A DNA stretch of 64,000 nucleotides from Stagonosporopsis chrysanthemi (taxonomy: Eukaryota; Ascomycota; Dothideomycetes; Pleosporales; Didymellaceae): assembly GCA_022560025.1 (NCBI GenBank), contig JAFISE010000014.1, positions 243,677 to 307,676 of the forward strand, in the 5' to 3' direction. This document shows positions 1 through 10,303 of the stretch, piece by piece. The notes below the pieces were generated by a model, which saw nothing but the letters and a program-made list of their open reading frames with translations, did not search any database and had not been told where the DNA came from. The translations under genes were made by a program, and so were the position numbers. Within the stretch, counting starts at the first letter, position 1; each line of letters opens with the position of its first letter.

Positions 1-1871
1 GTCGCCGCTCGCCAACCGTGGCATCCGCCCCGCCTCGGAGATCTACTTTGGCCGCCAGAGCACGCAGTCGGGCAACCCCGACGAGATGGAGCGCGCCGCC
101 CAGCAGTGGCTCGCCGACATTGACCAGTACGAGAACACGCTCGAGGAAATGGCCACGGCCACGCTCGACCAGGACTTCAAGGACGAGCTCAGCGCCATCG
201 AGCAGTGGTTCCGCGTCCTGAGCGAGGCCGAGCGCACCGCCGCCCTGTACGCCCTGCTGCAGCAGACCACCCAGGTGCAGATTCGCTTCTTCATCCAGGT
301 CCTGCAGCAGATGTCCAAGAGCCTGCCCATGTCGGGCGTCCTCTCGCCCGCAAACTTTGGCGACAAGGGTGCGTCTGCCCTCTGCAGCTGCCAGCGCGTC
401 CAGCTGGCAGCGAGCCCCCCCCGCTGACATGGAGCCCCCCGCTGACCCGCCCCCAGACCCCATGACCCAGAAGCTCAGCGACGCCATGAGCAAGCTCAGC
501 ACCGGCGAGAACCGCCACTCGGTCCTCGGCCGCCCCCCGCCGTCCCCGGGCGCCGGCAAGCGCGCCTCGGGCCTCGACCCCTCCACCATCCACCGCATGT
601 TCCCCGACGCCGCCGCCGCCATTGCCAAGCAAAAGTCAGAGTTCACCGAGGCCGTCGGCGTTCCCCCGGCCTCCAACCGCAACAGCGCCGTCGTCGGCGA
701 CCGCAGCTCCATGCTGGCCCCGACCATCTCCGCCCCCGACGAGAACACCAAGGAGAACGCCCCGGCCTCGCCCTGGAACGATGGACAGTCGACCCAGCGC
801 CCCAAGTCGTCGGGCCAGCAGCAGGCCCAGCCGCAGCCCGCCATGGGCCAGTTCACCGCGCCGCCTCCGTCTGCTGGTCTCCGCTCCCCGCGCCTGCCCC
901 TCCAGCAGGACGGCAGCAACGTGCAGACCACGACCCTCAGCGCCCTCGAGGCCAACTCCAACATGCCTCTGCTGTCCCCTGCTTACCCTGGTGGAAGCTG
1001 GGCCTCGCAGCTGAGCACGCCCATGGTTGCCAACTTTGGTCAGCAGGCCAACCAGGCTGACATGGTCGCCAACGCCACGGCCATGAAGCTCGCCGCTCTT
1101 TCTACCGTCAACAACCGCATTCAGCTAGACGATGTCCGCAAGTACCGCCGCGCCCGCTCGTCTGACGGCCACGGAGCCGGAATCGGTCCCATGTCACCGG
1201 GTTTCCCTCCCATGGGCAACAACATCCTCATGACAAACGAGCTGGGCCAGGTGCTGACGCCCCAGCAGGCTGCCGCCCTCCAGGCCCAGCAGCTCGCCGC
1301 CATGAACGGGCGCCGCTCTCGCCCTTCCTCCCCCGGCATCGCCATGCAGGGCGGCATGGGCGGGATCGGCAACTACACCTCGCCGCAGGCCAACGGCTTC
1401 CTTGCCGCCGACTACTCCAACCAGGGCCTGATGAACAACGGCATGGGCGCGCTGAACCTCAGCCAGTTCGGCCTCGGCGGCGGCTTCGACCCGCACAACA
1501 GCGGCTTCCTGGGCGACGAAATCAACCGCGGCCGCTCGCCGCGCGGCCGCCGCGGCAGCTCAAAGCCCCCAGAGGACCCCACCGACCCCTCGCTCCTGCA
1601 GGACATCCCCAACTGGCTGCGCAGCCTGCGTCTGCACAAGTACACGGACAACCTCAAGGACCTCAAGTGGCAGGAGCTGGTCGAGCTCGACGACGCCGGC
1701 CTCGAGGCCCGCGGCGTCAATGCCCTCGGCGCCCGTAGGAAGATGCTGAAGGTGCGTCTTCTATTTTTTCTTCCTCGCCTGACAAAATCTCACAACAGAC
1801 GCGCAATGCTGACACAAGTCCAGGTCTTTGAACAGGTTCAAGACGCCAAGAAAGACGGGAAGCTGCAGTAG
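1..1871 (+). CDS. VTS1: VTS1-like SAM-domain RNA-binding protein, 5' end outside window
   Basis: Exons are <1..368, 457..1751 and 1824..1871 (introns of 88 and 72 nt), reading codons from base 2 and giving 569 visible residues. The C-terminal 55 residues form a SAM domain (starts PNWLRSLRLHKY, ends MLKVFEQVQDAKK) that is only complete after the last intron is removed. Before it lies a long Pro/Ser/Gln/Asn-rich region. The visible N-terminus is a helical block (QQWLADIDQYENTLEEM...) typical of fungal Vts1. Family knowledge: Vts1/Smaug proteins bind CNGG stem-loops in mRNAs through the SAM domain and recruit Ccr4-Not for deadenylation in the cytoplasm. The start codon and some N-terminal residues are missing because the gene begins before base 1. 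Confidence 0.9.
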
Positions 1872-2651
1872 TAGCCGCGCCGCGCCGTCCGCACATGTGC
1901 AGTGCAGTAGTGCAGGGCCCTGCGACGCCACCACAAATCCCCCTTCCCCCCTTCCCCCCCACCTCTTTTACATAGAATCCCCACAAACACACACACACAC
2001 ACACACACTCACGATGCACCCCACCCCACCCCCCTTTTGAGAGCCAGCTGGCCACGGACACCATGGCTTGGCTTGGCATGGCATGGCATGGCATGGCATT
2101 GTTCCGGATCCGTAAGATCTGGTCTGACCACCACCACCACCACCATCACCCTACGAATATGAATATGATGTGTTATATGCATGTATGCATTGTATTGCAT
2201 TGTCTTGCATTTACCATGTTCAAAAACTTCATTCCTCGTCTCAATAGTCTTGTCTTTCTACTTCACCTTCTTCTTCTTTTCCTTTTCCTTTGGTGTACAG
2301 GTAGGGTAGGGTAGGATAGATACGTACCACGGTATTCGCATGTAATGGATATATTTCTCTCCTGTGGGCCTGGAGAGCCTCGTGCTGTCTGCATGCAATG
2401 ACGTCTCCCCCGCACCCCGGTCAGGTGAAACACAACTTCACCACACCTGCCACAGTACGCTCCTCAACGCCCCAACATGGCTACCTCATCATGCACTCAC
2501 TCCTCCACATCACAACACATCACCAGCACGGCTGCATGACACAAGACTAGATATCATAATTGTATTCATAGTTTCATGCCAAAAGGCTACAAATTATCCT
2601 GGTGCTTTGCAAAGCACCTCATGTTGGTGCTTGGAGCATACGAGCTTAAGG
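1872..2651. other. Convergent intergenic stretch with simple repeats
   Basis: This lies between the 3' ends of VTS1 (+) and a small minus-strand gene. It holds a CA microsatellite (about 1982-2009), GGCAT pentamer repeats (about 2064-2099), a CCA run (2129-2148) and T/C-rich sequence near 2240-2290. Open frames here have repeat-driven composition and no recognisable protein. It probably carries both 3' UTRs. Confidence 0.6.
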
Positions 2652-2963
2652 CTAGTGCCAGTAGCCCTCCTCCCAGCTGATGTAGAAGTCCTCGTCGGGA
2701 CCTCCCACCCCGTGGTGCATGGGCACCGACAATTTCTGGCCGGGCCCGAGCACCACCGGGGTGTTGGGCAACCCAACGAATGGACGGCACATGGGCCAGG
2801 CCTTGCGCTGAGGTAGATAATGAAGAAAGACGCTAGAGAAGCAAACCTCGATGCGGAACTTGACCGACTTGTAGTGGGCGTAGCCCGGGTGCTGCTGATA
2901 AGTGCCGTCAATGATCGCCTGCATGTAGCTGCCGGGGTTGCCGGTGTCTCCGTTGGTAGCCAT
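2652..2963 (-). CDS. Small conserved-looking protein of unknown function
   Basis: The ATG is at 2963 and the stop at 2652-2654. Read straight through it gives 103 residues. A candidate 39-nt intron (2808-2846, GTTTGC...CTCAG) is in frame and has no stop, so splicing would give 90 residues (KFRIE joined to RKAWPM). The protein is polar and aromatic-rich (GYAHYKSVKF near the middle, EDFYISWEEGYWH at the end), with no signal peptide or membrane segment. I do not recognise the family. The start codon lies only 16 nt beyond the stop of the large upstream gene on the same strand, unusually close for separate fungal genes. The start is the first ATG after that stop that leads into protein-like composition. 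Confidence 0.5.
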   Translation of the reverse strand: MATNGDTGNPGSYMQAIIDGTYQQHPGYAHYKSVKFRIEVCFSSVFLHYLPQRKAWPMCRPFVGLPNTPVVLGPGQKLSVPMHHGVGGPDEDFYISWEEGYWH

Positions 2964-2979
2964 GATGTTCAGCGCAAAG

Positions 2980-5900
2980 TTATTTCGTAGGAGTGTTACG
3001 AGAAAAGCTTCGAATGAGAGTCTCGCCCTTGTGCCACCAGCGCTTGAGGTGGTTGAGAAGACGATGACGGTGGTAGTGGACACTGGTCATGCCCTGTGCG
3101 TCGCGGAACGTATGGCGGTTAGAGGAGAAGACTCTTGCTTCACTTTCTGAGTCTTGTAAGGTTGCAGGGACAGGCAGACGAGCGGACCCGGGTGAGGTGA
3201 GCTCGAGAGGATTGGTCGACGTGTTGAATATTCTGGTCGTGGCCCGAGTGCTGTGCTCGAGCGTGGGGTTGCGAGTCGATGAAAAGCGTTTCTTCAGACT
3301 GAACTTGCCTTTACGCGTGACTCGAAGCTCTGTATCGTCGTCGGACGTGTCAGAAGCTGAGAAGTCGTCTCGAAAGATTGCAGTGGGTGGTGTCAGGGCT
3401 GAGGTGGGGTAACGTTCACCAGCTTCGTGAGCCTGGTCGTTGTTGCGCCCAAACTGACTGAAACGATGCAGCTGGCGAGCACGAGCACTCGAGTCTGAGT
3501 GGGTACCGAAAGGCGAGCCAACGGGAGTAGTGAATGTGCTTACAGTGGACGTGTCAGAGAGGTTGTTGCGAAGGTGTGACTGGCCAGGGCGTGGTGAGTG
3601 CTTGGCCGCCTGAGGTAGAGGTAGCGAGATGTCAACAGAGGGGACTCTTGTTGTCGCCCAAGGGTAGTTCTTGTCCAAATTCCAAGGACGAGTATCGGTC
3701 TTCGTTGGGGTCGACGTAAGAGATCTCAGTGATCTCGTGGTCAGACCCGACTCGACTGAAGCTCGTAGAGTGTGTTCGCCAAAAGTGACAGCGCGCGGTC
3801 GAAGTAAAGTGGGTGAGGGAGGTGAGAGGCTGGCGAGCGGTGTTTTGGGGCGCGTCGAGCTGTTTGTCTCACTAGCGCGAGATTCACACTGTGCACGCCC
3901 AGCACCCCTATCACCCTGGGTAACTGCAACATCGTCTTCCTTCTCCTTGCTTGTGAGCTCCTCGTACAGTGCGTCTTCAATGACGACCATGTTCGGCGAG
4001 CCAGGCACTGGCCGCAGCCGGGCAGATGAGCGCTTCTGCGCAGGGCCACCAACCTCCTGGATGTTCTCCATAGCATGCTCCATAATCATCTCCTCGGCGG
4101 CGAATGGACCCTGATCTCCAATGTGATAATACTCTCTCAGTGACGGCAGCATTTCAGAAAGACGTTCTGTGAGCCCATTGACCGAAGGCACCGTAACTTG
4201 CTCGATCTCCGCCATGCGCTGCATGAGCATAGGGCCGGTTACGTCCGCACGTGCCATGCCCTGGGGCGTATTGAGCTGATCCAGCCTGTCACAGAAACTG
4301 CGGTACTTCCTGCGCATCTCGCCTGCTGATACCGGCCGCTGCGGCGTGTCGCCATGGAGCTCGGGCAGCTCCACCTGGACGGGATCCAACGAACGCGAGC
4401 TGCGAAGGCGCACTACCTCGTCAACCTTTTCGAACAAGTCCATACGGCTGAAACGCATCGACGGTAACTCATGTGCCTTGCTCAACTCGCTACCGAGAGC
4501 GCTCTTTCGGTGCGAGCCCATCGATGATCTCCTCGAGAAAAGAGCTACATCATCCACCGAAGCCCGCACTCCACCTGGTACCCCGAAAGGGAATCGAAAG
4601 TTGGAGTTCTTCAGATTGCTAGCACTCGTGTTGAGACTGGAATCCTCGTGCGACTCTTCTTTGAGATCTGGAAGATAATGAAGCCCGGCCGCGTACCTAT
4701 ACTGTGACAGCCTCAGATCGGTGGTGGTGTCCTCACCCGGAGGTGGCAACGGCAGATGTGGCTCGCTGATGCTCGCGGCCGGATTGTTGAGATTGAGAGA
4801 CCTGCGGCCGTGCCATGCAAGGTGTGTTGTCGTCTGGCTATCTCGACGGTTGTCCTCAGATCCGGGAACCCCGGCGGGCAAGAGTTGCGCGCGCGTCACA
4901 GCAGAACTCTCTTTTGAGACGCTTACGGACGATGGGCCGCCAGCAACTGGTTCGGGGCTGCTCAGGGAAGGCCGATGTAGGGGAGGGGTGGCACTGGCAT
5001 TGTGCACTTGTGGCTGACCGTGTCCTTTGATGGCGACTGGCTTCCTCAGGATGGTGGTTTCCTTGAACAATGCCTTCTGTGGAGTCGTAATGATGTCACC
5101 GAGGGAGTGATGCGACGAGGCTACACCATCTGAGGGGCGAGCCTCTTGCAGGGTCTCACGAGAGGCGTTGCTGGTCTTCGTCCAGTCTGCATCCTTGGTA
5201 GCTTTCTTGGTCCAACGCTTGAACAGCATCCAAGAAGCCACTCCCATCGAGCGTTGAGCCTCCTTAGAAGCGCTCGACTCACGGACCGGTACTGGAGGCG
5301 GCTGATGAGGACCACTAAGAGTGGACGATGACCCCGAGATTGAGACCGAACCTTGATTCATGCTTGGTTTGGAGCCTGCACGAAGCTTCATCAGTGGGAA
5401 ACTTGATTCACGGGTAAGGACACACGGCTTCCGGAGTACAGCTGGCACTGGAGTCGAAAGGGGTGCACTAGATGTGGGCCTCGGGGTAGGCATTTCCGCA
5501 GGGATAATGGGCAACGCCTTCGTCACCGGAACCGATACAGATCGTCCAGGCGTTTCTGTACCTTGAGCGGTCTTGAAAGAGTGGGCGTCGATCTCCTTGA
5601 TCGAAGGCTCCTTCTCCGCCCCTGCATCTAGTAAGGATTTGTAAGACTTCGCATCGTCGTCCTCACGCGGCTCATCTTCCGAATACTCAGACTCCAGGAC
5701 ATCTGTGGCAGACTTGAAGGACTGAGGATCTGACGACTTCTGAGCATGACTGCTTCTGCTTTCAACGACGCGTTCCTTGCTGGCTTCGGTATTGGTGCCG
5801 ACACTGGCTTCCTCCTCTTCCTCTTTCGCAACGCTTTCGTCTCCCTGCCTGGAATCGGTGTGCTGGTAGCCAGCCAGAAGATCAGAAATGTCAATCTCAG

Positions 5901-7566
5901 TGCTGGGACCGGTATCTGGGGCCAATGGCGGATCTCGTTCAGGCATAGGCGGTGCATCAGAACCCACCTGAGCTCCAGTGACGATTGGGATCGAGTATCT
6001 TACAGCAAAGTCCAGCGTTGAAGAGTTGACAACGCTAGAGTCAGCTTGAGACAAGATGCTGAAGCGATTGTCCACAACATCATTATGTAGAGGAGCTATT
6101 GCCTGGACATGGGCCTGCTCGGCATCCATATCATGATGCTGTGGGTATTCGCCGCTGCCTTCGGTGCTGGCGGCATCTCCAGTATCGTTAACGTCTTCAG
6201 TCGTTGAGGCAGGGCCCAGAGCCTCCAGAATCATGTCCCTGGTGATGCGCCGGGCGACAGGAGAGGCAGGAAGTTCTACAATGCCAGGAACAGCAGTATT
6301 TGAGGGTTGTATCGGGCCGGCGTCCCAACCACCCCGAGCCGGGCTTGCAGGTAGTTCGGGAGGGCCACGCTCTTCCTGTATTGTCCTGACACTCTTGAAG
6401 AAGCCAGTGGGCATTGGACGGACCTCCGGTTCCAGGATCTCTCCACGCTCGAACTGTTCGCTGTAATCGTAGTAGAGTGGGCCTTCAACAACTTCTTCTT
6501 TAACAACAGCTCCGCTCACTGTATCAACAAGCAGTTGTGTACCTGTGGGGCTGAGCATCACCTCCAAAGACGATCCGTCGCGCGGGGTAGGTGGCGAAGG
6601 CAGGTCAGATGAAGGGGTGTCGGAGCCGTTGCGCATGTTTGTCGAACCACTGGAGAACGACCCTTTGAGCGAACTCTGGATTGCACGAGGCCGCTCGAGA
6701 GGGACGCGAGGATGGAAGAGTGGTGGAACAGGAGGAACGTCATTGTGAAGTCCGTTGTAATAGGCGCCATGGTGGCCGCGGCTTCGACGGCGAGGCATGC
6801 CTGGCGCCCTATCCTGGTATCCAAGACTTGCATCCGAAGGAATCCTTAGTCGCATCGGTCCCTGATGCTGGATCTGTCCTTGACTGCCGTGGCCATGCAA
6901 GCGTCGTGGACGTGAGCCGGTGGCATCGCTCAAGGCAGGTGATGCTGGCCGGTGAGAGGGACGACGAAGCCGAGTGGGGTATATGTATGGCGATTTCGGA
7001 CGCTGTATGAGCTCGTGGCCGCGCAAGCTGCCCAACGATCGATTGCTCGACAGTCTGAAGGTCGGCTGGCTGGCGGTAGTCATCGAAAAAGACCGCTGGC
7101 TATCTCTGATGTTGCGGCCACTCCTATGGCGCATTGGAATGAGAGGCGATGATCCTGGAAGGTCCATCAACGTAGGTGAGAGAGTGTCAGCAACGTACTG
7201 CGGAACCGACGGCTCTCGCGTGGAGGACCGCCTGGGTGCGGAGGAAGACGAAGGCCATTGTCGGTGGTGCCTGCTTGCACGGCTGGAGGTGGCTGACATC
7301 GAAGATGCCATGGAGAGCCTGCTGCTCGTGCCACGGTGCTGCGGAGCTCGAGGCACGTTGCCCAAGCCAGAGACGTCGCCAGTGAGGCCGGCAAGGTTGC
7401 CCATCTCGGTCGTCGTACGCAGCATGGACATGACGCCGGGGGCAGAGGCAAGGAGGTCCTGCTTGTCAGCTCCGCCGTTGGGTCTGTAGGTGGCTCGAGA
7501 CATGGCAGACAAGTTCGACGCCCTGCTGGTGCGTCCACTGCCGTTGGGGTCTCGCTCGGCGAGCAT
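2980..7566 (-). CDS. Large Ser/Pro-rich, mostly disordered protein of unknown function (1528 aa)
   Basis: One uninterrupted 1528-residue frame. Most of it is low-complexity Ser/Pro/Arg/Thr sequence with many RxxS-type sites, as in fungal cell-polarity, signalling or cytoskeletal scaffolds. A denser helical block at about residues 1035-1170 (MRFSRMDLFEKVDEVVRLR ... MIMEHAMENIQEVGG) looks like the only folded part. Two basic stretches (LKRWWHK near the C-terminus and KGKFSLKKRF) could contact membrane or nucleic acid. There is no signal peptide or convincing membrane helix. I do not recognise the family, and conservation of the helical block is a guess. The start was taken as the first ATG of the frame; an upstream non-coding or coding exon cannot be excluded. 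Confidence 0.75.
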   Translation of the reverse strand: MLAERDPNGSGRTSRASNLSAMSRATYRPNGGADKQDLLASAPGVMSMLRTTTEMGNLAGLTGDVSGLGNVPRAPQHRGTSSRLSMASSMSATSSRASRHHRQWPSSSSAPRRSSTREPSVPQYVADTLSPTLMDLPGSSPLIPMRHRSGRNIRDSQRSFSMTTASQPTFRLSSNRSLGSLRGHELIQRPKSPYIYPTRLRRPSHRPASPALSDATGSRPRRLHGHGSQGQIQHQGPMRLRIPSDASLGYQDRAPGMPRRRSRGHHGAYYNGLHNDVPPVPPLFHPRVPLERPRAIQSSLKGSFSSGSTNMRNGSDTPSSDLPSPPTPRDGSSLEVMLSPTGTQLLVDTVSGAVVKEEVVEGPLYYDYSEQFERGEILEPEVRPMPTGFFKSVRTIQEERGPPELPASPARGGWDAGPIQPSNTAVPGIVELPASPVARRITRDMILEALGPASTTEDVNDTGDAASTEGSGEYPQHHDMDAEQAHVQAIAPLHNDVVDNRFSILSQADSSVVNSSTLDFAVRYSIPIVTGAQVGSDAPPMPERDPPLAPDTGPSTEIDISDLLAGYQHTDSRQGDESVAKEEEEEASVGTNTEASKERVVESRSSHAQKSSDPQSFKSATDVLESEYSEDEPREDDDAKSYKSLLDAGAEKEPSIKEIDAHSFKTAQGTETPGRSVSVPVTKALPIIPAEMPTPRPTSSAPLSTPVPAVLRKPCVLTRESSFPLMKLRAGSKPSMNQGSVSISGSSSTLSGPHQPPPVPVRESSASKEAQRSMGVASWMLFKRWTKKATKDADWTKTSNASRETLQEARPSDGVASSHHSLGDIITTPQKALFKETTILRKPVAIKGHGQPQVHNASATPPLHRPSLSSPEPVAGGPSSVSVSKESSAVTRAQLLPAGVPGSEDNRRDSQTTTHLAWHGRRSLNLNNPAASISEPHLPLPPPGEDTTTDLRLSQYRYAAGLHYLPDLKEESHEDSSLNTSASNLKNSNFRFPFGVPGGVRASVDDVALFSRRSSMGSHRKSALGSELSKAHELPSMRFSRMDLFEKVDEVVRLRSSRSLDPVQVELPELHGDTPQRPVSAGEMRRKYRSFCDRLDQLNTPQGMARADVTGPMLMQRMAEIEQVTVPSVNGLTERLSEMLPSLREYYHIGDQGPFAAEEMIMEHAMENIQEVGGPAQKRSSARLRPVPGSPNMVVIEDALYEELTSKEKEDDVAVTQGDRGAGRAQCESRASETNSSTRPKTPLASLSPPSPTLLRPRAVTFGEHTLRASVESGLTTRSLRSLTSTPTKTDTRPWNLDKNYPWATTRVPSVDISLPLPQAAKHSPRPGQSHLRNNLSDTSTVSTFTTPVGSPFGTHSDSSARARQLHRFSQFGRNNDQAHEAGERYPTSALTPPTAIFRDDFSASDTSDDDTELRVTRKGKFSLKKRFSSTRNPTLEHSTRATTRIFNTSTNPLELTSPGSARLPVPATLQDSESEARVFSSNRHTFRDAQGMTSVHYHRHRLLNHLKRWWHKGETLIRSFSRNTPTK

Positions 7567-8494
7567 GATGCTGCTCAGGACGTAGCCGTCTCAACCAGAA
7601 TGCCGTGGCGAGCACGAGAAGAGCTGTGGCTGTAGATGAAGTGGGTGGTGGTGACGATGTGGTGGTAGTTGGATGAGCAAACAAGGGGCCGCCAGCGGAG
7701 CTCAGGCTATTCAAAAACAAACGAGTGACTGTGGCACCGCCCTCACCAACACGCAACCAAAAACGAGAGTGACGCTGATGATAGACAAGCGGGGTGCAGA
7801 GGGTGAGAGAGGATAAGGGAGGCCCAAGCAGATATGGCCTGGCCGTCAGGTGTCGCTCCTGCGTGCTTCGTGGAGGCAAGAGCTAGCCCGGTACACCACC
7901 AAGAACGCACGCGGCGGGCAACGAGCAGAAAGAGCAGGGACAACAGCGAAGGGGAAATGACGAGGCAACGACTGCTAGCCTGAACTGACGGAAGATATTG
8001 GGAACAGCAGCGGCGCGAGAGCCGCTCTGATATTCAGTACGTACCTACTTGCCTTTTATCACAGGCTCGGCGCGTCAACCTCCAACGGCAAGCTCGACAG
8101 CCCCATTGCAGCTCTCCAGCTCCTCTCGATACCGCTCGCACTCAGATCAAGCCTACGCACATTTTGCTGGATGCACACCATACGGACAAACTTTTGGCAG
8201 AGCGGCAAGCCCACTACCCCCGTGTCCAGCCTACCTGTCCCAACTCAACGCCGGGCGAGATGGGCGCACGCACTTGACGATGTGGCACTGGCAAACAGCT
8301 GGCAAGTGGAAAGAAAATCATGTACAGATTGTATGTGCGCAGACACAAGGTGCCAGAAAGTCCTGAGACGCAAGAAGATGGTATATACAGAGCAAGGAAA
8401 GACCAACAAGCAAACAAAAGGGTATATGGCTGCGAGATGCCAACACAGACAACGCCCGCTTGAAATGTTACAAATAAAGGTGAGGGTATATGGC
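7567..8494. other. Intergenic region upstream of the 1528-aa gene
   Basis: This should hold the promoter and 5' UTR of the minus-strand 1528-aa gene and the 3' UTR of the 602-aa gene. Short frames on both strands lack recognisable protein content. I see no repeats or RNA genes. Confidence 0.5.
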
Positions 8495-10303
8495 TCACTC
8501 CGCAATGGTATCTATGTCGTTCTTCTTCTTGGTGAAGAAACGCCTGAGCGACTGGAGACTGCCCCGCTTGAGCAGTCTCTTGCTTGTCGCGTCTGAGTAA
8601 GTACTTGTAGAAGTTGGAGGCCGATCTGACGGGTCGGCTGACTTTACGGATCGCAAGTTCGAGGAGCTTGTTGGTGTCATATTACCCAGCCGGCCAGAGA
8701 TGGACTGTTTGGGTGTGTGCTGGGCGCTGCTCGGAAACAGGCCAAACTGAGCGTTCGAGGATGCTGAACGCGGTGGTGCTGTACTCGCTGGCGACATGAT
8801 CGAAGCTCCTGATAACGAAGAGTAAGCTGAGTCCTTTGCTGTTATGGGCGGACTATCCCCTTCTTGCTTGGATGCTCGCCGGTGGCCGTGCTTGTGGCCC
8901 ATGCGGTTAGGCTCTGTATGGGGTTGTGCTGTAGCCTTACTTTGCTCATCGCTATTGTGCCAGGCCTCGTGGTGGTATTCAGGCTGCTTCGGCGCAGCTT
9001 GGCTTGGTGTGGGCTGACTTGGTGCAGGTTGACTTGGTACATGTACTTCGGGACGAGGAGCGGGGGCTGGAGGCGAAGCGGCAACTTCAACCTGCCGCTG
9101 CCCATTTCCAGCCATGTACGGATTTACAGGCTCGAGCTGTGGCTGATAGCGTGGTACGCGTGAGATTGGGCGTCCGCGAACTTCTGCATCAGGGACCGTT
9201 CTGCTGTCTGGCTGGGGAGCGGTGTGGATGACTGGCACCTGTGGCGTGGGAGGCGTGGGGAGAGGTTTGTTCTGCGAGCCTTTACGAGACCCTCGGCGAC
9301 CGTTGTCACGCAAGTTTGACTTTGAGGAGTTTCGCGACGATGAGGTGGTTGCAATCTGGGCAGCTGTTAACTTCAGCGCCATCGAGTCTCGACGGGGATT
9401 ACACACCAAGCTGCGCCGACTGGCAGCACCACAGCGCTTCTCGATTTCATTGCAATAACTGCTGACTTGCACGAGCATAGAACCCAATCGTTCGGCTTTG
9501 GTCACCAAGCTCTGCAAGAACTGCGCCCAGCCACCGGTGTTTCCGCACATTGCTGAGTAGATACGTCCGACATCTTCGTTGTGATACGCCCACTCGTCGC
9601 CAATGTCACGGAGATAGAGCTCGAGCTCGTGGTTCGCGTCGCGGTAGATGCTGATGTCGACCAGGTAGTCGTTCAGCAGCTGGGACATGCGGTTGATGGT
9701 GCGCTCAATAGTGATGTTCCCGTCGAGCAGCGAAGCACGATAGGCGCGGTCGTCGAGGAGGCGGTCGAACTCGTTTACGTGTTCCATGGGCACTCTCAAG
9801 CACTTGTGGCGGAAGAGCATGTCCTTCAAGCTCTGCTCGATGTCTTCGTTTGCGCGCTGCAGGAAGCTGTCGAGCTCGTTGACATGCTTCAGCAGAATGT
9901 CAGCGACGTCGGCGGTGGACTTCTCCAGGCGCTGATGCAGCAGGTGGACGCCGAAGACGATCTGGGTGATTGTCTTCAGCAAGGGATGGTGCTTCCCCTT
10001 GGGGTGGTGGCGCCAATGGCAGCTGTAGGTGTAGTTGTAGGAGAGCTCCTCGGCATCGGCCTCCCTACACAGCAATTGCTGGCGAGTCTTGACGCCGCGG
10101 CCAGCCGTCTTGAAGGGCACGAAGCCCGTCTCGCCCGTGGCATCGAGCATCGACTCCTCGAAGGCGGCCTGCATGGACGGCAGAGGGTGGATGGGGAAGG
10201 TCGCGGTCATGATGGGCTGGTCGCGCTCGTCGTGCCATTCGAAGGGGTCACGGCGGTCGAGGCTGCGGCGCCCGCGCTGGGAGGCTCTGCGCAGAGGCAC
10301 CAT
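8495..10303 (-). CDS. 602-aa protein with helical N-terminal half and disordered tail, function unknown
   Basis: A single 602-residue frame. Residues about 80-290 are strongly helical and rich in charged and aromatic residues (LLKHVNELDSFLQRANEDIEQ, ELELYLRDIGDEWAYHNEDVG), suggesting a folded, possibly coiled-coil domain. There is a CHWRHHPKGKHHP stretch just before it. After about residue 300 the sequence becomes Pro/Ser/Gln-rich (repeated PSQPAPSQPTPSQ) and ends in a basic segment (LKRGSLQSLRRFFTKKKND). No signal peptide or membrane segment. I do not recognise the family and the role is unknown. It is probably real because the frame is long, closes cleanly and has normal codon composition. 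Confidence 0.75.
   Translation of the reverse strand: MVPLRRASQRGRRSLDRRDPFEWHDERDQPIMTATFPIHPLPSMQAAFEESMLDATGETGFVPFKTAGRGVKTRQQLLCREADAEELSYNYTYSCHWRHHPKGKHHPLLKTITQIVFGVHLLHQRLEKSTADVADILLKHVNELDSFLQRANEDIEQSLKDMLFRHKCLRVPMEHVNEFDRLLDDRAYRASLLDGNITIERTINRMSQLLNDYLVDISIYRDANHELELYLRDIGDEWAYHNEDVGRIYSAMCGNTGGWAQFLQSLVTKAERLGSMLVQVSSYCNEIEKRCGAASRRSLVCNPRRDSMALKLTAAQIATTSSSRNSSKSNLRDNGRRGSRKGSQNKPLPTPPTPQVPVIHTAPQPDSRTVPDAEVRGRPISRVPRYQPQLEPVNPYMAGNGQRQVEVAASPPAPAPRPEVHVPSQPAPSQPTPSQAAPKQPEYHHEAWHNSDEQSKATAQPHTEPNRMGHKHGHRRASKQEGDSPPITAKDSAYSSLSGASIMSPASTAPPRSASSNAQFGLFPSSAQHTPKQSISGRLGNMTPTSSSNLRSVKSADPSDRPPTSTSTYSDATSKRLLKRGSLQSLRRFFTKKKNDIDTIAE

Noticed and set aside
7466..7879. Possible upstream coding exon of the 1528-aa gene
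   Set aside because: Different frame, low-complexity composition, and no convincing donor-acceptor pair into the main frame.
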